Assembly: GCA_026419785.1 (NCBI GenBank)
Contig: JAODTK010004154.1
Coordinates: 1 to 64,000 of the forward strand
From: Sclerodactyla briareus
Lineage: Eukaryota; Echinodermata; Holothuroidea; Dendrochirotida; Sclerodactylidae
Direction: 5' to 3'
DNA length: 64,000 nucleotides
A program made the position numbers and the translations under genes. Position 1 is the stretch's first letter, and every line of letters starts with the position of its first letter. The notes beneath the pieces were generated by a model. That model was not told where the DNA came from, did not search any database, and saw nothing but the letters and a program-made list of their open reading frames with translations. Of the stretch, positions 23,500 through 35,984 are shown in pieces.

Positions 23500-25683
23500 G
23501 TAAGTAAGATTGTCCCACGGTAGAGTTGTTCATTCCTTGATTTAGTATAGAGTTTCGATAGAGGAGCGGATGATTGTCAGTGCATGTATAACTTCCCAGA
23601 AGCCTCCCTTGAATGGCTGGACTCTGACTCAGTAGCCACACCACTGCACAGTTGGTATTCAGTATGTGGGTGAACAGAATAGTCATTACAGTAGGTGCAT
23701 TTCTTCCAGCACTGCAATTTGCAGAGGTGAGTTCCCCCTATATGAAAACAAATTGAAACATAATTGATTTTCACAGCAGGGTAAGGGCTTTTGTGTACTG
23801 GAACTGATATTCGTTCTCTATTGAAATTTTCCGTACACCTTAATTCACATTAGGAGTTATTTGTTTATTGAAAGGTGTTGCTGTAGTCAGGGGTGGGATC
23901 TGAGTGGCAGAAGTTGGAGCTGGGAGCTGGGAGGGGGGAGGGGGGAGGGGTTTGAAAAATGTGGTGGGCAAAATTACCAACGGATCACAAAATGTGTACA
24001 AATTGTGCCTAGGCGACGGAGCCATGGCAAAATGTTCAAATCCGTCTAGTCATGTCAGTATGTGTGTGTGTGTTGGCCCAGCTTGTCAACACAATGACTT
24101 CGAGTCTGGGTTAATGTAGCTGATAAAGCTGGGTTAATGAAGGTATGTGTGTTCCTCGTGAGTACATGTTCCCCATTTTGTGGGTCAGGGGTGAGCACAT
24201 GTTGAGGTCTGAAATTCTTGTAAACAGATTGCTCTTTCTGATTGAGCTAAAATTTGTTGTGTACAACATGTAGCTTTTCAAGGGGGGGAATAAGAACCCT
24301 ATTGTTTTTGTTTGTGTTTACTAGGCAGCATGGCACTAACTCACATTCACGTAGTGCGTTTCTGCACTGTATGAATATGTACACACATACTGTATATTGC
24401 CATATTCTGGGTAACTTTTACATTTAATTCAGGACCGTTCTAAACCCAGATAAGCAATGACAGCGCTCACCACCAGTCATATATGTAGTATACATGTATA
24501 CTATAATCCAAGAAATTGGTCTATGCTCTCATATTAACCTGGTCGCCCGCTAATTTTCGTCCCGGGCTGATAATCACACTCTGGACTGCCTTCGGTCAGA
24601 TACGGTTGCCAATTACTAGACGTTGCCCGGCTTGGCTTGAAGCTGCCATGGTCTGCTTCAGTTTGTTTAATAATGGTTATTTGAGAGGGAGCTGGTAATT
24701 AACTGTGAGTACGTTTCAAAATGGTATATCAAGTCCAGTATAATTCCGGAGGTTCTGCTTGTATTCTATAATGTGTAATTTGGGGAAGAGTATTGTTCAT
24801 TTATTCGTGATCAGTTAAGTACTGGTGATGTGAAATGATATGAGTGTTATGAAATCAGACATGTAATCTTAATAATCAGTGGAAGACCAGAAACGACGTT
24901 TCAGACAGGGTAACTCAGAAATTTTTAGAAAATTAGTAGACAAAGGAGCGTCGGGGAATTGAACACTGACTGAAGAAGTCATCTACCTGTAATGTTTGCA
25001 TGCTGATTAATGGGTTGATTTGTGCGTCTGCATCATGTCCTGAACATTTCTTGTGATCAAAATATCTCCTGGAATTCCCAGACAATAGCTCCCCATCATG
25101 TGTTCTATGCTGCTCCACTAATGGACAGGATGTAGCTACAGCAGTGCTGGGTGGGGCCACTCAGCACTCGGGTGATGCACCCCGGCACTCAAGCAGAAAA
25201 CATGCAATGCCTCAAGGAACCAAATCCTTCTTCAATGCAATGGATATATTTTATATTGTATAATGCACAAGTATATTGGTCCAAGGTGTGGAAACCCATT
25301 ATCACAAAATAGTGTCACAAGGTACTGTACAGTAGTAAAAGAAAATATCTGGAGCCCGGTCGCAACCTGCTGCCCATTACGCGTTACAGTGTCTGTCTCT
25401 AATCTTCACAGAAACTAGATGCAGAATGCCAGGTCCTAAAGAATACCCTAGCTATTATAACTCTGACTATGAAATGGATTATTTACAGTATCCCTGTTCA
25501 TCCGTTCTGTTATACGTGATATCGTGTTTTTGTTTTGTGTACTACTCTGCACAGTCCCCATTTGCAGTAGTACTTGTAGATGCTACCAAGCTCAGACTTG
25601 CCACTCCTCTGGCCAAGGTCAGCGACTGCTGATAAATAGATTTATTTTCCATTGGTAACCTCTCTCGTGTCCTTCCTCCACAG
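23500..25683 (+). other. Intron of the ZDHHC gene
   Basis: GT at 23500 (gtaagt) and AG at 25682-25683 (tcctccacag). Contents are mostly unique AT-rich sequence. A G-rich patch lies at 23925-23950. One copy of the 'gggga-taagaaccctattgttt' interspersed repeat lies at about 24235-24310. No other gene was seen. Confidence 0.75.
24235..24310. repeat. Interspersed repeat, family B fragment
   Basis: gattgagctaaaatttgttg and gggaataagaaccctattgt resemble the 18050-18100 unit. Confidence 0.5.
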
Positions 25684-25839
25684 CTCTTGTGATGAGGACC
25701 GAGATGATGACTTCAGGGCACCGCTCTATAAAACCGTTGAAATCAAGGGTATCCAAGTACGGATGAAATGGTGCTCCACGTGTCGATTCTATCTACCACC
25801 ATATGTTCACAATGCAGCGTGTGTAATACATGTATAGAG
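25684..25839 (+). CDS. ZDHHC5/8-like: ZDHHC exon: acidic linker and Cys-rich domain
   Basis: In the frame starting at the second base, the exon reads [16 protein letters not shown], then [14 protein letters not shown], nearly identical to vertebrate ZDHHC5/8, and then the zinc-binding Cys-rich domain: [10 protein letters not shown], and, after a one-base loss near 25801, [12 protein letters not shown]. Length is 156 bases where 157 would keep the frame, which agrees with a single missing base in what should be the RPPRC stretch. The Arg before PP reads Leu (cta, where the family has Arg), and the His of the family's SHC reads Gln (caa). Both positions are normally conserved, so they are either read errors or real losses. 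Donor is gtgagg at 25840. Confidence 0.92.
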
Positions 25840-26139
25840 GTGAGGGTGAATGTGTATGGTTGTCATTCTTTGAGGGTCATGTGCTATGTAACTGTTCTCC
25901 TTTTCAAGTCCCTAATGCTTTGGTATTTTGTTGTAGTTTTTATCCATTATTTGAGAGTTTCCCTTAAACTGAGGCCACAATGAACAGATAGTGAAGACTG
26001 TTCCAAAAACAGGAGGAAGATAGAGAAAAAGTAAAGTTTACTGCACAAATCTGTCTATCTGTCACGTTTCCCACAAAACTGAGTACTCCTTTGGTAGACA
26101 TGGTCAACTATCATTCTAATATATTGATCACTGATTAGT

Positions 26140-26345
26140 GCCATTTATTGGTACCACTCAGGCTGGCAAACTATATCCTCCTCTCATTTAGATTATTCTG
26201 TATTATTTTGTAACTGGTAATGGCTCTCTGTCTACCTCTGAGATCAGGTTGGTTGATCTTGAAACAAACTAAAGCTGAACTAAACAACCACTGATCACAA
26301 AGCGAGACTAGCAGTTAGTGAACCTACCTTTTGGATTGACAAGAC
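26140..26345. repeat. About 200-bp dispersed repeat, copy 1
   Basis: Ordered matches with 29715-29915: accactcagg-tggca, ctctgagatc, acaga/aaaca-acta, ctgatcacaaa versus ctgatcgcaaa, and gactagca followed by aacc-act. Same orientation. Confidence 0.6.
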
Positions 26346-27624
26346 AGTATACAATCAGTGTTATCATTGACTAACAGTGTGGTGTTCAGGAATTTTGAGG
26401 TCAAAGGTCATTTTGGTGTCAATTTCGGCCATTTTGTTTGAGTGCCAGTGTTTCCTCTGAATATTTTGGCAGCGAGTCAAACCGCCATTTTTTTCCAAAC
26501 TTTCAAAATTTGAGTGAGTCCATTATGCCTAGGGCTATATTTTTTCATGTAACTTTGAATTAAAATCCTCTTTTCAACCCTTGCTCTCAGAATGCCCCTA
26601 TCGTCACAAATCGAAGCATCAACTGCGTCAAAATCGCGTCATAGTGACTTTGCAGAAACACTGTTGAGCGGACAATTGGGTTCTACGCTTTCTATTCTAC
26701 ATAGTAGATAGGATTATCATTGAAGGGAAGGGATTCAGTGAGAGGGGGGGGGGGGGGGCAACGAGCAGTTTGAATATACGTCTTGCTGTGCTTAGCCTAA
26801 TAACCCGCTACATAAATTTGCTCCTGCACTGTTGACTTGTATTATGATAACAAACAAATTATTATACGTTATGTTTGGAAAATCGAAAAAGAAAGTAGTG
26901 GGTGATGATGGGGATTTATGAGCTGAGGGGAGGGGGGGGGGTCATTAGATGCATGTCGACTTTGTTTTTAGGTTGTGACCAAAATACATTCATTACAAAT
27001 CAAAGTTGCGCGCACAAATTTAAAATTTAGTCCCAGCATTTTCAGGTTCCAGTTTTCAGATTGAGGGACTTCCATTTCATTACCTTCAAAAGGGAATTTT
27101 AATCCAGTTAAACCTGAGCTATTCCCATACAGTGCAGCAACACATGTACCTGTATAATTACTAATTAGGCAAAATATTGGAAAGTGGGCATCCATGAAGG
27201 GATTGAAATGTAGGAAGAACTGTCCATTTGGACCTTCATTAATGTATAGTTAATATACATAAAAGTAATTACCTTGGATAAACTTTCAAGACTGAACTCA
27301 GGGAAATGATTCAGTGTTGAGAAAAATGTTACAAAATCGTACTCAGTGTACTGTAGGCTAGACAAAACATGGTATACTACAGTAGCAAATTCATGATGCT
27401 GCAAATTCAATGCAGAACAGGAAAGTATGTATCTGCCTGGGATTTTTTTTCTGCACAGTTAGCTATTACTAGCTGAGTGAACATGTACAGTATCACTACA
27501 GAAAGTACCTCGTATGAAGCTATCATTATTTGTGTATGTATCATGCAGGGGGTGGGGTGGCAGAAAGTTCTGTGACTTAGGAGTGATTGGAAGAAGTTCA
27601 GAGAAAACTGCTTCCTACATAACA

Positions 27625-28075
27625 CATGAAGGGGAAGATTTTTTTCATTCTTGTATGAGGAGTGCCATGCTCTATGGTAGTGAGACTTGAGCTGTGCAAG
27701 AAGAACACCTGGCTAGACTAGAAAGAGATGATATGAGAATGATTAGATGGGTGTGCAGAGTGAAACTAAAAGATAGGAAATCATCTGAGGGGTTGAGGGA
27801 ACGTCCAGGTCTAGCTAGTATTCGAGATGTTTCCAGGATGAGGTGGTTCAGTCATGTTGAAAGAAGGGAGGGATGCCAGTAACTGGGTCAAAGAAGTCCG
27901 ATGGAGATTAGGTGGCTGGACGGCGAGGTAGAGGGTAGGGCCCTCGGGAATTAGGATGCTTCGGGCTGTGCGCAGCCACCTTGCAGTGAAGGGTATTAAT
28001 CGTACCTTGGCCCAGACTTGGGTTGAATGGAAGGTTGTGAGTGAAGTTTTCTGTCTCACCCATGCTTGCATGAAC
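27625..28075 (+). pseudogene. LINE reverse-transcriptase C-terminal fragment, second type
   Basis: The + strand reads SAMLYGSETxAVQEEHLARL, ERDDMRMIRWVCRVKLKDRK, IRDVSRMRWFSHVERREG, then, in another frame, SNWVKEVRWRLGGW. The AMLYGSETW...RMxRWxxxVxxxD...RMRWFxHVxRR signature is the C-terminal region of a different LINE type from the CR1-like copies in this window. A TGA replaces Trp in SETW, and the frame breaks after 27880. Confidence 0.78.
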
Positions 28076-28426
28076 TCCTATGTAAATCTGTTTCTATGCG
28101 AGTTTTGGTGCTAAGAATTTATTATGAGAGGGAGGGCATCCCCTCATGATTATTCATGGAGGGCTTATCAATGTCGAGAAGGATTCTCATTACCTGCCAC
28201 CATGTCAATGTGAGCTGAGATGCTGAAAAAAAAAATCAGAGACTCGGAGGGAACTTTTCTTCTATGAATGTTTTCAGGTAGGGGTTTTCTAAGAAAATAG
28301 TCATGATCTGAATGTGCATACACTGTTATTTACATACTGTACTTGTATTTTACAAAGTGGTGGAAACGAGAGGAAAAGAGAATGAATGAAATGGAATTTG
28401 TAATTTATCATTTTTCATTCCTAGAG

Positions 28427-28603
28427 AAAATTGACCCACCACTGCCAATTGGTGTGAAACTGTGTCGGTCGTCGCAACTATCGATATTTTTTCCTCTTCC
28501 TGCTCTCGTTAACGCTGCACATGATCTCTGTCTTGTGCGTGCTGCTCTACGTGTTAGGCCAGGGCAGGAAAGACAAGATGGGGGAATACCAAACTATTAT
28601 ATC
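28427..28603 (+). CDS. ZDHHC5/8-like: ZDHHC exon: DHHC catalytic core and third membrane segment
   Basis: From 28458 to the donor the exon reads cleanly as [32 protein letters not shown] (TM3), [17 protein letters not shown], ending in phase 2 before gtatcc. This is the hallmark block after the active site in DHHC enzymes. The first 30 bases are damaged: an HHC triplet (cac cac tgc, 28437-28445) is visible, but the expected Asp before it is out of frame or Thr, Pro-Trp after it reads Gln-Leu, and a TGA stands at 28455-28457 where the first Asn of VNNC is expected. The acceptor is uncertain: AG at 28423-28424 (ctag) or AG at 28425-28426. The later one joins CIE to Lys as in the family but leaves the exon one base too long. 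The earlier one keeps the length but adds a residue. Confidence 0.88.
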
Positions 28604-29203
28604 GTATCCTTTGTATAAAATATATATTGAGAGTGGTACCAGAAAGGGAATACCTTATTTATTCTAATAGAAGCTCACCATGCCATATTAAGAGAGAGCC
28701 AATACATGTGTATTTTTCTATCAATTTTTTAGGCAACTGATTATTTTTTTGTCCTAATTGAAGCATTGCGAAAATTGGACTGAGGGTCTAACACCAAAGT
28801 TTCATCAAAATTCTTAACAATGGGGGGAAAGGGAAAAAAAAGCCCGGATAACAATTTAAATGGGGGTGAACAATCAGACGTTGTGTTAGGTTTACAGTAT
28901 ATTTTAATAGTACCATGCACTTTGGGCAGATGCATATCACTTTCATCTCACCTGAACAAAGTTTTGGAAAAGACTTCATTGGCAGTGTGTGTACGTGTGC
29001 CAGTCAGTGCATGTGTATGTCACACTTCTCGTTAGCAGAATTCCTCCAGAAAGGCAAAAATAGGATAATTAGCCTATTTTATTATTTTGTCAGTTGAACC
29101 TTGTTAGCGAGATTACAGAAAAACCATATGAGTTATGGTGATGTGGTTTGAGACAGAGGATAAAGGAGATTAGTTAGATGAACTGATCAGAATTTTTGAT
29201 GTA

Positions 29204-29446
29204 AAATATGTTTATCAAGTTGTCTACTTTGCATAGCTTATGCAAAATTTGTTTGTTGAATTCCAATGGAACTCTGGATATAATCTATCTTTAGTCCAAA
29301 TTCTAGATTCAGGGTCATTGGTGACGTCATTCAAATATGTTTATCAAGTTGTCTACTTTGCATAGCTTATGCAAAATTTGTTTGTTGAATTCCAATGGAA
29401 CTCTGGATATGGTCTATCTTTAGTCCAAATTCTAGATCAGGGGCAT
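29204..29446. repeat. 129-bp tandem duplication
   Basis: aaatatgtttatcaagttgt at 29204 recurs at 29333. The two units are nearly identical through tctggata and ctatctttagtccaaattct, differing mainly near the junction. Near-identity implies a recent duplication. Confidence 0.92.
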
Positions 29447-29714
29447 GGAAGGTCATCAATTCAAAGCGGTAATTTGATGAAACTTTAATGCATTCATTGG
29501 GGGATTTTCATGTGAAACTTGGTGATTGTGGTCTATCATTTGTCCTGAAAATAGATTTGGGGTCACTGGAGGTCATTGAGTGTATTGTGAAAAGTATTTC
29601 ATGCGTAATTTGGAAGTTTGTCAGAGTTTCGTTGAAACTGTGGGTTTGGTCTTGGGACCTTTAGTCCTAATTTTTGTATCATAAATTCAGAGACTGCTCG
29701 CTGGTTCATGCTGT

Positions 29715-29915
29715 GAAGCACCACTCAGGGGTTGGCAGTCTGTAGCCACCTGCTCTTACGTTCTGCTGTTATTATCTGCTAACTAGCAATTTACTTTCTA
29801 CCACTCTGAGATCGTTTATTTGGAACATACGGAATGCATAAACAGAACTACCTCTGATCGCAAAATAGGCTAGACTAGCACTTCAAGAACCCACTTATAG
29901 GTTCTTGTTCCGCAA
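29715..29915. repeat. About 200-bp dispersed repeat, copy 2
   Basis: Counterpart of 26140-26345, in the neighbouring intron. Contains caccactcaggggttggcag and tctgatcgcaaaataggcta. Confidence 0.6.
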
Positions 29916-32900
29916 ATCAATGTTCTAATGAAACATTCATGAAGTGATTTACATCACACAGTGCCCTTTTATTAGAATGAATATGGTATATGAGAACTTC
30001 AAATGTGCCCTTCATATCGATGTGTTGTAATAACATTGTCCTAACCTACCTGCTATATTCCTTTGTCAAATATGTCTACTCCAGTAAACAATAATGTACC
30101 TCGCATCTGGATTGTGGTCTTCTGCTATCATAACCAGATGGTTAGGAATGAAATTGTGACACACCTTCCTTTCAAGGGACCCTGTATAGATGTCAAATTG
30201 GCATTTCTCTGCATTCAAACTGGATGCATGTCCCGTTTTGAACACTATGCATAGATCTATTGAATTACGGATTTCTAGCTGAAATCCATAACTACTTTAA
30301 CACTGTCTATTCCAGAGCATTCCTAGAATGATCTGTAATCTAGGTGCATTGGAAAATAATGCCCAAACGCATTTGGATGAGTGCTATTTGTGTTCGTATT
30401 TGGATGCATCTTGAATGCGGCCAACCCGAGAAAGGTCGTACGAGGTCCCTAAATCATCATTTACGTTTCGGCGTCTGTTAATCATTTTAAAAGACTAGCA
30501 CAGACACAAGTCGCTCTTCCAAATAATCTGTTTCCTGCTAATTACTGAATTTGACCAAACTCTAGTAAATCTTTCCCGATTACCTCATCTTGTAGTTCTC
30601 CATTGGCCCCTAGTACCAAAACATACCTCCAGCTACTGTATCTCACTTACTATCCATTTATAGTTATCCTTATCTCTGGAGTGACCATTCCTATTAGCTC
30701 AGGACAATTGTTAAAGCTGTTTTCTCCTCATTATTTCTTCCCCCTATTATATATACTCCTTGAAGACCATAGCAATTAGAAAGTCCGAAGAAAAAAAAAC
30801 AAGGAGGCTTTAATGAGAACTGACCCAAGGGCCCTGTGGGTTGTTGACTTGCATACTCAGTGGTCAGCCTCCATCATTCCATCATCAAGTACCACTGGAG
30901 GGACACATTTTGAATTGAGAGAAGGATACCCAGAGGTCTATTATATACCTGTTTATGATCTACGCTGTGGTGGTATAGGCACCAACTACGTAAGGATGTA
31001 ATATAAAGTTTGCAATGTTCCTGCAGGAGGATGCTGTGAGAGAGAAAGTTATTACTGCATTCATGCTCTTTGTTCCCATGGAAAGGACTGTTTGGTTCAA
31101 ATTTGGTGTTGCAACCAGGAATCCTAAATATATGCCGACACCCAGCAATATGATATTTGCTATCAACCAAGATCCACTGATTTGAATTTCCACACAAATT
31201 CATTGCGTGCCGGGTGCTTCAACAAGTAAATCCTCATCAGGAAGATATATATATAAATCTATATTTCCTATAAAATTCATACAATAACACATTTTTTTCA
31301 TGGTATGATGTAGTGTTAACACTGTGGTGGTCAAATGCACTGTAGTATATACCTCAAGCAGGCAACATTGAAGATACTTAGAGCTTCACCCTCCGCGCCT
31401 GTCGATGTCCTATAAAGCGTTAATTCGGCATTGGAGATCAATCTCATATATTCTTCTAGGCATACAGGAATGCACCCCGTCAGATCCTCAGGATTTTGCC
31501 TGTCTATGCTTGTGAATGAGCGGTCAGCTGTGCCCTTTCAAATTCTCCCTCTGATTACGTATGTAGTAGCTCTCCAATCTACAGTAACGCATTCTATGGG
31601 GAGTGGATATCCACACAGTATGTGACCTGCGAATCGCTCAAACGTTCGCGCTGACATAAGGTTACGTGGCTTGTATAAACCTAGTATTGATCCAGTTGGC
31701 ATTTATCACTCAAAGAATTAAACATTGTTGAGGCTGTGATCTCTTGTCGACAACAATGGGGTTACAGCAATATTGTGCTATGTGATTATATTTGTTAAAC
31801 TCTGCAGTAATTATGTAGAACTAGGTTTAAGTGAGGGAGGCGGCTGATTTGAAGTTGGTTTGTGAGGGTTGCAAAAGAGCCCCTAAAAGAGGTGCGTTAT
31901 TGTGTTCATCACATCACAGATCCCACTGGGAAAGGGCTGAAGGTGGAAGGGAGTTGAGGAGGTGCTGGTTATGATATTAAAAATAATTTGATGGGCAAGT
32001 TAAACTAGATGTTACCAGGTGATAGAGATACATGTACAGCATTATAATTAATAAATTCAGTTTTAGACATGTATGTACTTCCTGTTCAGCAGCATCCAAA
32101 GGGCAGTCGAGCAAAAATATAATTCTGCCTATCGGTTTTATGTCTAGTTGATCTTCATTGATTTTACTTTAGCGAATCACATTGGCAGTCCACCGAATAT
32201 GTAAAGGAATTGCCTCAAGTTTGTCCTATGAGGTCAATTGTTCGTTAGTAGGCATGAAATATGAATGAAAGTTCCCAGTCAGACGAAGTGATTAGACTGA
32301 GAATGTCAGTAGAAGTTGTACGTTGTCAAGACATCATTGCAGCAATGCCAACCAGGTTTCACATTTTTTTGGGCGTGCCAAACGTTAGTCCCTGTGCCGT
32401 AGGTTATTGTCCTTAACACCTAGCATGTTGTCATTCTATGTGTCCTGTGGACTAACCTTTCTCCCTATTTTTGGTCTCACTACATTCCACATTTCACTCG
32501 CTTCCCGAGGGAGGACCCCTACAAGCAGGTATCTGCCTTGAGTGTTACAATGTCCCCCTCCTAAGATTCTGTTTCCCTCGTGTTCATTGTTGAAGATTGC
32601 ATCCTGATGTGCCTGTGATTGTTCTGTGTAACTCATTCCCTCATATATCATCAGTATATATGTTCTTCTTGTGAGACTTTTAACTTTTGATTGTACCTGT
32701 TGCTGTGACCTACTTTGGATTATTCAGTATCTGTGTTTAGGTCTGATGGTAACTAGGGGGCCGAAACAGTTCCGCTCTTCCCTTTTCCTAGTATAAAATT
32801 GAAAGACTAATAGTGCAGCAATATGAAACTTCTGGATTCATAAATGTGTGTTTATTTTCAGTTTCATTGGTCCTTATACACATTTAATGTTTGTGTATGC

Positions 32901-32924
32901 TCTTAATAGGAGGGAGGCAACAGT

Positions 32925-33330
32925 ATGATCGATCCCCCCCCCCCCCCCTATAGTACCTCATGCTATGAGGAATAAAATGATTGCTTTCACTACCTCATTA
33001 TGAATTAAATGATTGTCAAGCCTGTACCTTCCTCTTTCGTGATTGAATGTAGCCCCCAACGCCCCTACTGTACCTCATGAGTGGATGAATGAGATGATTG
33101 CTAACCTCCCTTCCCCCCACCCCCCACCTCCTGACTGAATGAATGAGATGATTGCTGATCTTCCCCCACCCATCTCATGCCCAAATGAATGAGGTAAATG
33201 CTAATCACCACCCCCCCCCCCTCACATCAAAACTGATGATGAGATGATTGGTAATCTCCACCCCCCTCACTCATGACTGTCTGAATGAATGAGATGATTG
33301 CTAATCTCCCACCTCCCTACCGCATGACCA
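32925..33330. repeat. C-rich minisatellite
   Basis: About seven degenerate units of 55-60 bases, each with tgaatgaatgagatgattgc, taatctcc and a C run followed by tcatgactg-like sequence. The first unit begins at a 15-base C run (32934-32948). Confidence 0.8.
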
Positions 33331-33895
33331 TATTATCATGTTGTGAGTGAGCGTTCCCAGAGAATTCAGAGAAATGTTGTTGTACAGCAACTGCACCTCT
33401 ATACTGCAACACAGTAATATAATAGGAATTACTGTTACACTGAAAACTCCTTCATGTATCCATGCCACAATGAACGTGGTAATAGCCGCATTAATTATCG
33501 AGTCGGATGTTTGATCTAAAACTAACTCGGAAGACTCACCGTGGTAGGAGGGCAAGTATTGGCCCTTCAGAGGCTTTCCTTGATCAGGCTAACTGCTTCA
33601 GACTGTGTTTACCCTCTGAGATAACGTATGAGACAGTAGTATTAGTCTGTTATGGTTGTATAAGAAACAAACAGGCTAACATTCTATGAAAAAGAAACGC
33701 AACATTAATATGGGGAGTGGGATTTAAACCTTGTAAATCCAGTAAAGGTTGGTTGACACATACACTCTGTTATAAACAAGATGTACTGGAAAGATAATTG
33801 TATGCTGAAAAGTAAACATTGACCAGTAAGCAGTTTTAGTGAGGGTTGAATTATATTACCTGTTGTTTACAGTACTCAGTGACGAACCAAATATA

Positions 33896-34100
33896 ACAAA
33901 CAAAGAAATAGTCTGCATTCATAAATACCACGTGACCTATTTAATGTAGAATTAGTGTGCAAAAGTGAATTATAACTGGTTATAATTCTGATACTTTTAG
34001 CAACTTGAGATGTGGCCGATAATCCATGCTGCATAAGTTTGTCCTTGCTACTACTAACCCGGCTGACAGAATAAGGATTGAGCGTGCGACACGCACCTTG
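33896..34100. repeat. Inverted-pair repeat, left member
   Basis: Contains cataaataccacgtgaccta and gaattataactggttataat, a 22-base near-palindrome. Its reverse complement matches 37685-37812, including the gtcgc(a/g)cgctca stretch at the outer edge. Confidence 0.75.
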
Positions 34101-34289
34101 CGAAAGTGCGCTATTGAGCTTAGGGAAAAAAGACCCAGAAAAACAACAATTAAAGCGTCTCAGACAAGACTATTGTGATACTGGTCTATTTGCTACAGGC
34201 TACAGTGTTAAAACCTTGTGGGGAGACTGTGGAGCAATAAAGCTGATCACCGCATTCCAACACATTGAAAAAAAGATCTGCTGTCAGAA

Positions 34290-34694
34290 TATTACTGTAT
34301 GCAAAGGCTGTAACATAGCAAGTATTGCTGTCACACTGAATATTACTGTATGCAAGGCTGTAACATAGCAAGTAATGCTGTCGCACTGAATATTACTGTA
34401 TGCAAAGGCTGTAACATAGCAAGTATGCTGTCACACTGAATATTACTGTATGCAAAGGCTGTGACATAGCAAGTATTGCTTTCACACTGAATATTACTGT
34501 ATGCAAAGGCTGTAACATAGCAAGTATTGCTGTCACACTGAATATTACTGTATGCAAGGCTGTAACATAGCAAGTATTGCTTTCACACTGAATATTACTG
34601 TATGCAAAGGCTGTGACATAGCAAGTATTGCTGTCACACTGAATATTACTGTATGCAAAGGCTGTAACATAGCAAGTATTGCTTTCACACTGAA
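34290..34694. repeat. 51-bp minisatellite, about eight units
   Basis: Unit tattactgtatgcaaaggct, gtaacatagcaagtattgct, gtcacactgaa. Units are 50-51 bases, with ct-gtcac/ctttcac and gtaac/gtgac variants alternating between copies. 51 is divisible by three, so the - strand stays open (YSNIQCDSNTCYVTAFA repeated), but one-base indels break it and there is no coding context. Confidence 0.95.
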
Positions 34695-35984
34695 GGAAGA
34701 AGCTGTCATGATTATCCCACACACTTGAGCATCGAATAGGCCTCATTAATTATCAAGGCAGGTGGTTAATCTGAAGCAAAATCAAGAGAGGTAGGCTCCT
34801 TCGGGGCCTTCAATGTATTTGGTTCTTGCTTCTGCCTCTGTATGCTGATCCGTGCTAAATATATAAATATGTTGATCTTGTGGAACAGATAGAGTAGTTG
34901 CTATGTAGATTTATTATATTGTAATGTAATGATCCACAACAAATAAGCTACGGCTAAAACCTCAACGTTGATACTGTATGGGGACAGAACAGAGGCATAC
35001 ACTAAGTATATTCAAAATCATTCATAGGGGGGGGGGGGGTGAATTGTTTGGATGAGACTTTTTGCGTCCAAAATTTCAGTCTGTAGCTGTATTATTCCTG
35101 ACCTTTTCTTGGCCATATGGAAGCTTGGCCGAAAACAATGGGGACTTGGAGGGATCAATTTTGGCCCGTACAGCATGATTGGTTGCCCCACCTACTCATG
35201 CTATGAATCGACAAACTGCCCTCGAAGACTCTTCGTTGCTTAGAGACTGACTCTGCTTTAGCACAGGGGGTTTCCTACATCAACCGTAATTCACACCCCT
35301 GGGAGTGGAATTCAAACCTTGTGTGATCGCTGGTTTGATCAAATCTCCAGTTGAGAAACATGTTGACGAAGGGTAAACAATGTACAATGTTAATTGTTCA
35401 ACATTTAATATTATGATATGCTGTTAGCTCAACATAAGTGGAACAGGAATTGATTACCCACTATATCTATGTAAGAGTGCCATCTGTATAATGAAGTACT
35501 CGTGAGTGGTCATCTAGAAGATTTAAAAAAAAACCTATATATACACCATTACAAATACACAGTGATAACCACTATGCAGTGATAACCACTAGTTGGTGTT
35601 GCCATGAGTACAAGACAAGACAAGACACAGAATTTGGTAGCATCATACAGGTACATTGGATCAGATTCTTCCAGATACCACAATTTGTGTCATTCCCATG
35701 ACCTAATTGATGAGAATGGAATGCCTGAAGTCAGTCACTATTTCACAGTTCAGCAATTTGTGCAATTTGCTGACTATATGAAAATATGTCTAATGAAATA
35801 TGCCCTTTCAGCATGAGAATTGGAAAGAAGAAACAGTAAAATATGTAGTATCTGTCATTTGGTGGCCATTTGAAGAAAAAAAAATTGAAAAAATAATGAA
35901 TAGGCATTTTCTAAGATTCTCCAGAAAAACTAATACTTTTGAATGTTTAATCTGCAACTCTTACCACAAAGCTTGAGATAATGG

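Larger units (their letters stand above)
25840..28426 (+). other. Intron of the ZDHHC gene
   Basis: GT at 25840 (gtgagg), AG at 28423-28426. It contains the first copy of a roughly 200-bp repeat (26140-26345), two G runs (26744-26758 and about 26931-26941), and a LINE reverse-transcriptase C-terminal fragment (27625-28075). The rest shows no recognisable feature. Confidence 0.75.

Noticed and set aside
34186..34746. Repetitive - strand frame (YSNIQCDSNTCYVTAFA) as a repeat protein
   Set aside because: It is a translation of the 51-base minisatellite, broken by one-base indels, and sits in an intron of a + strand gene.
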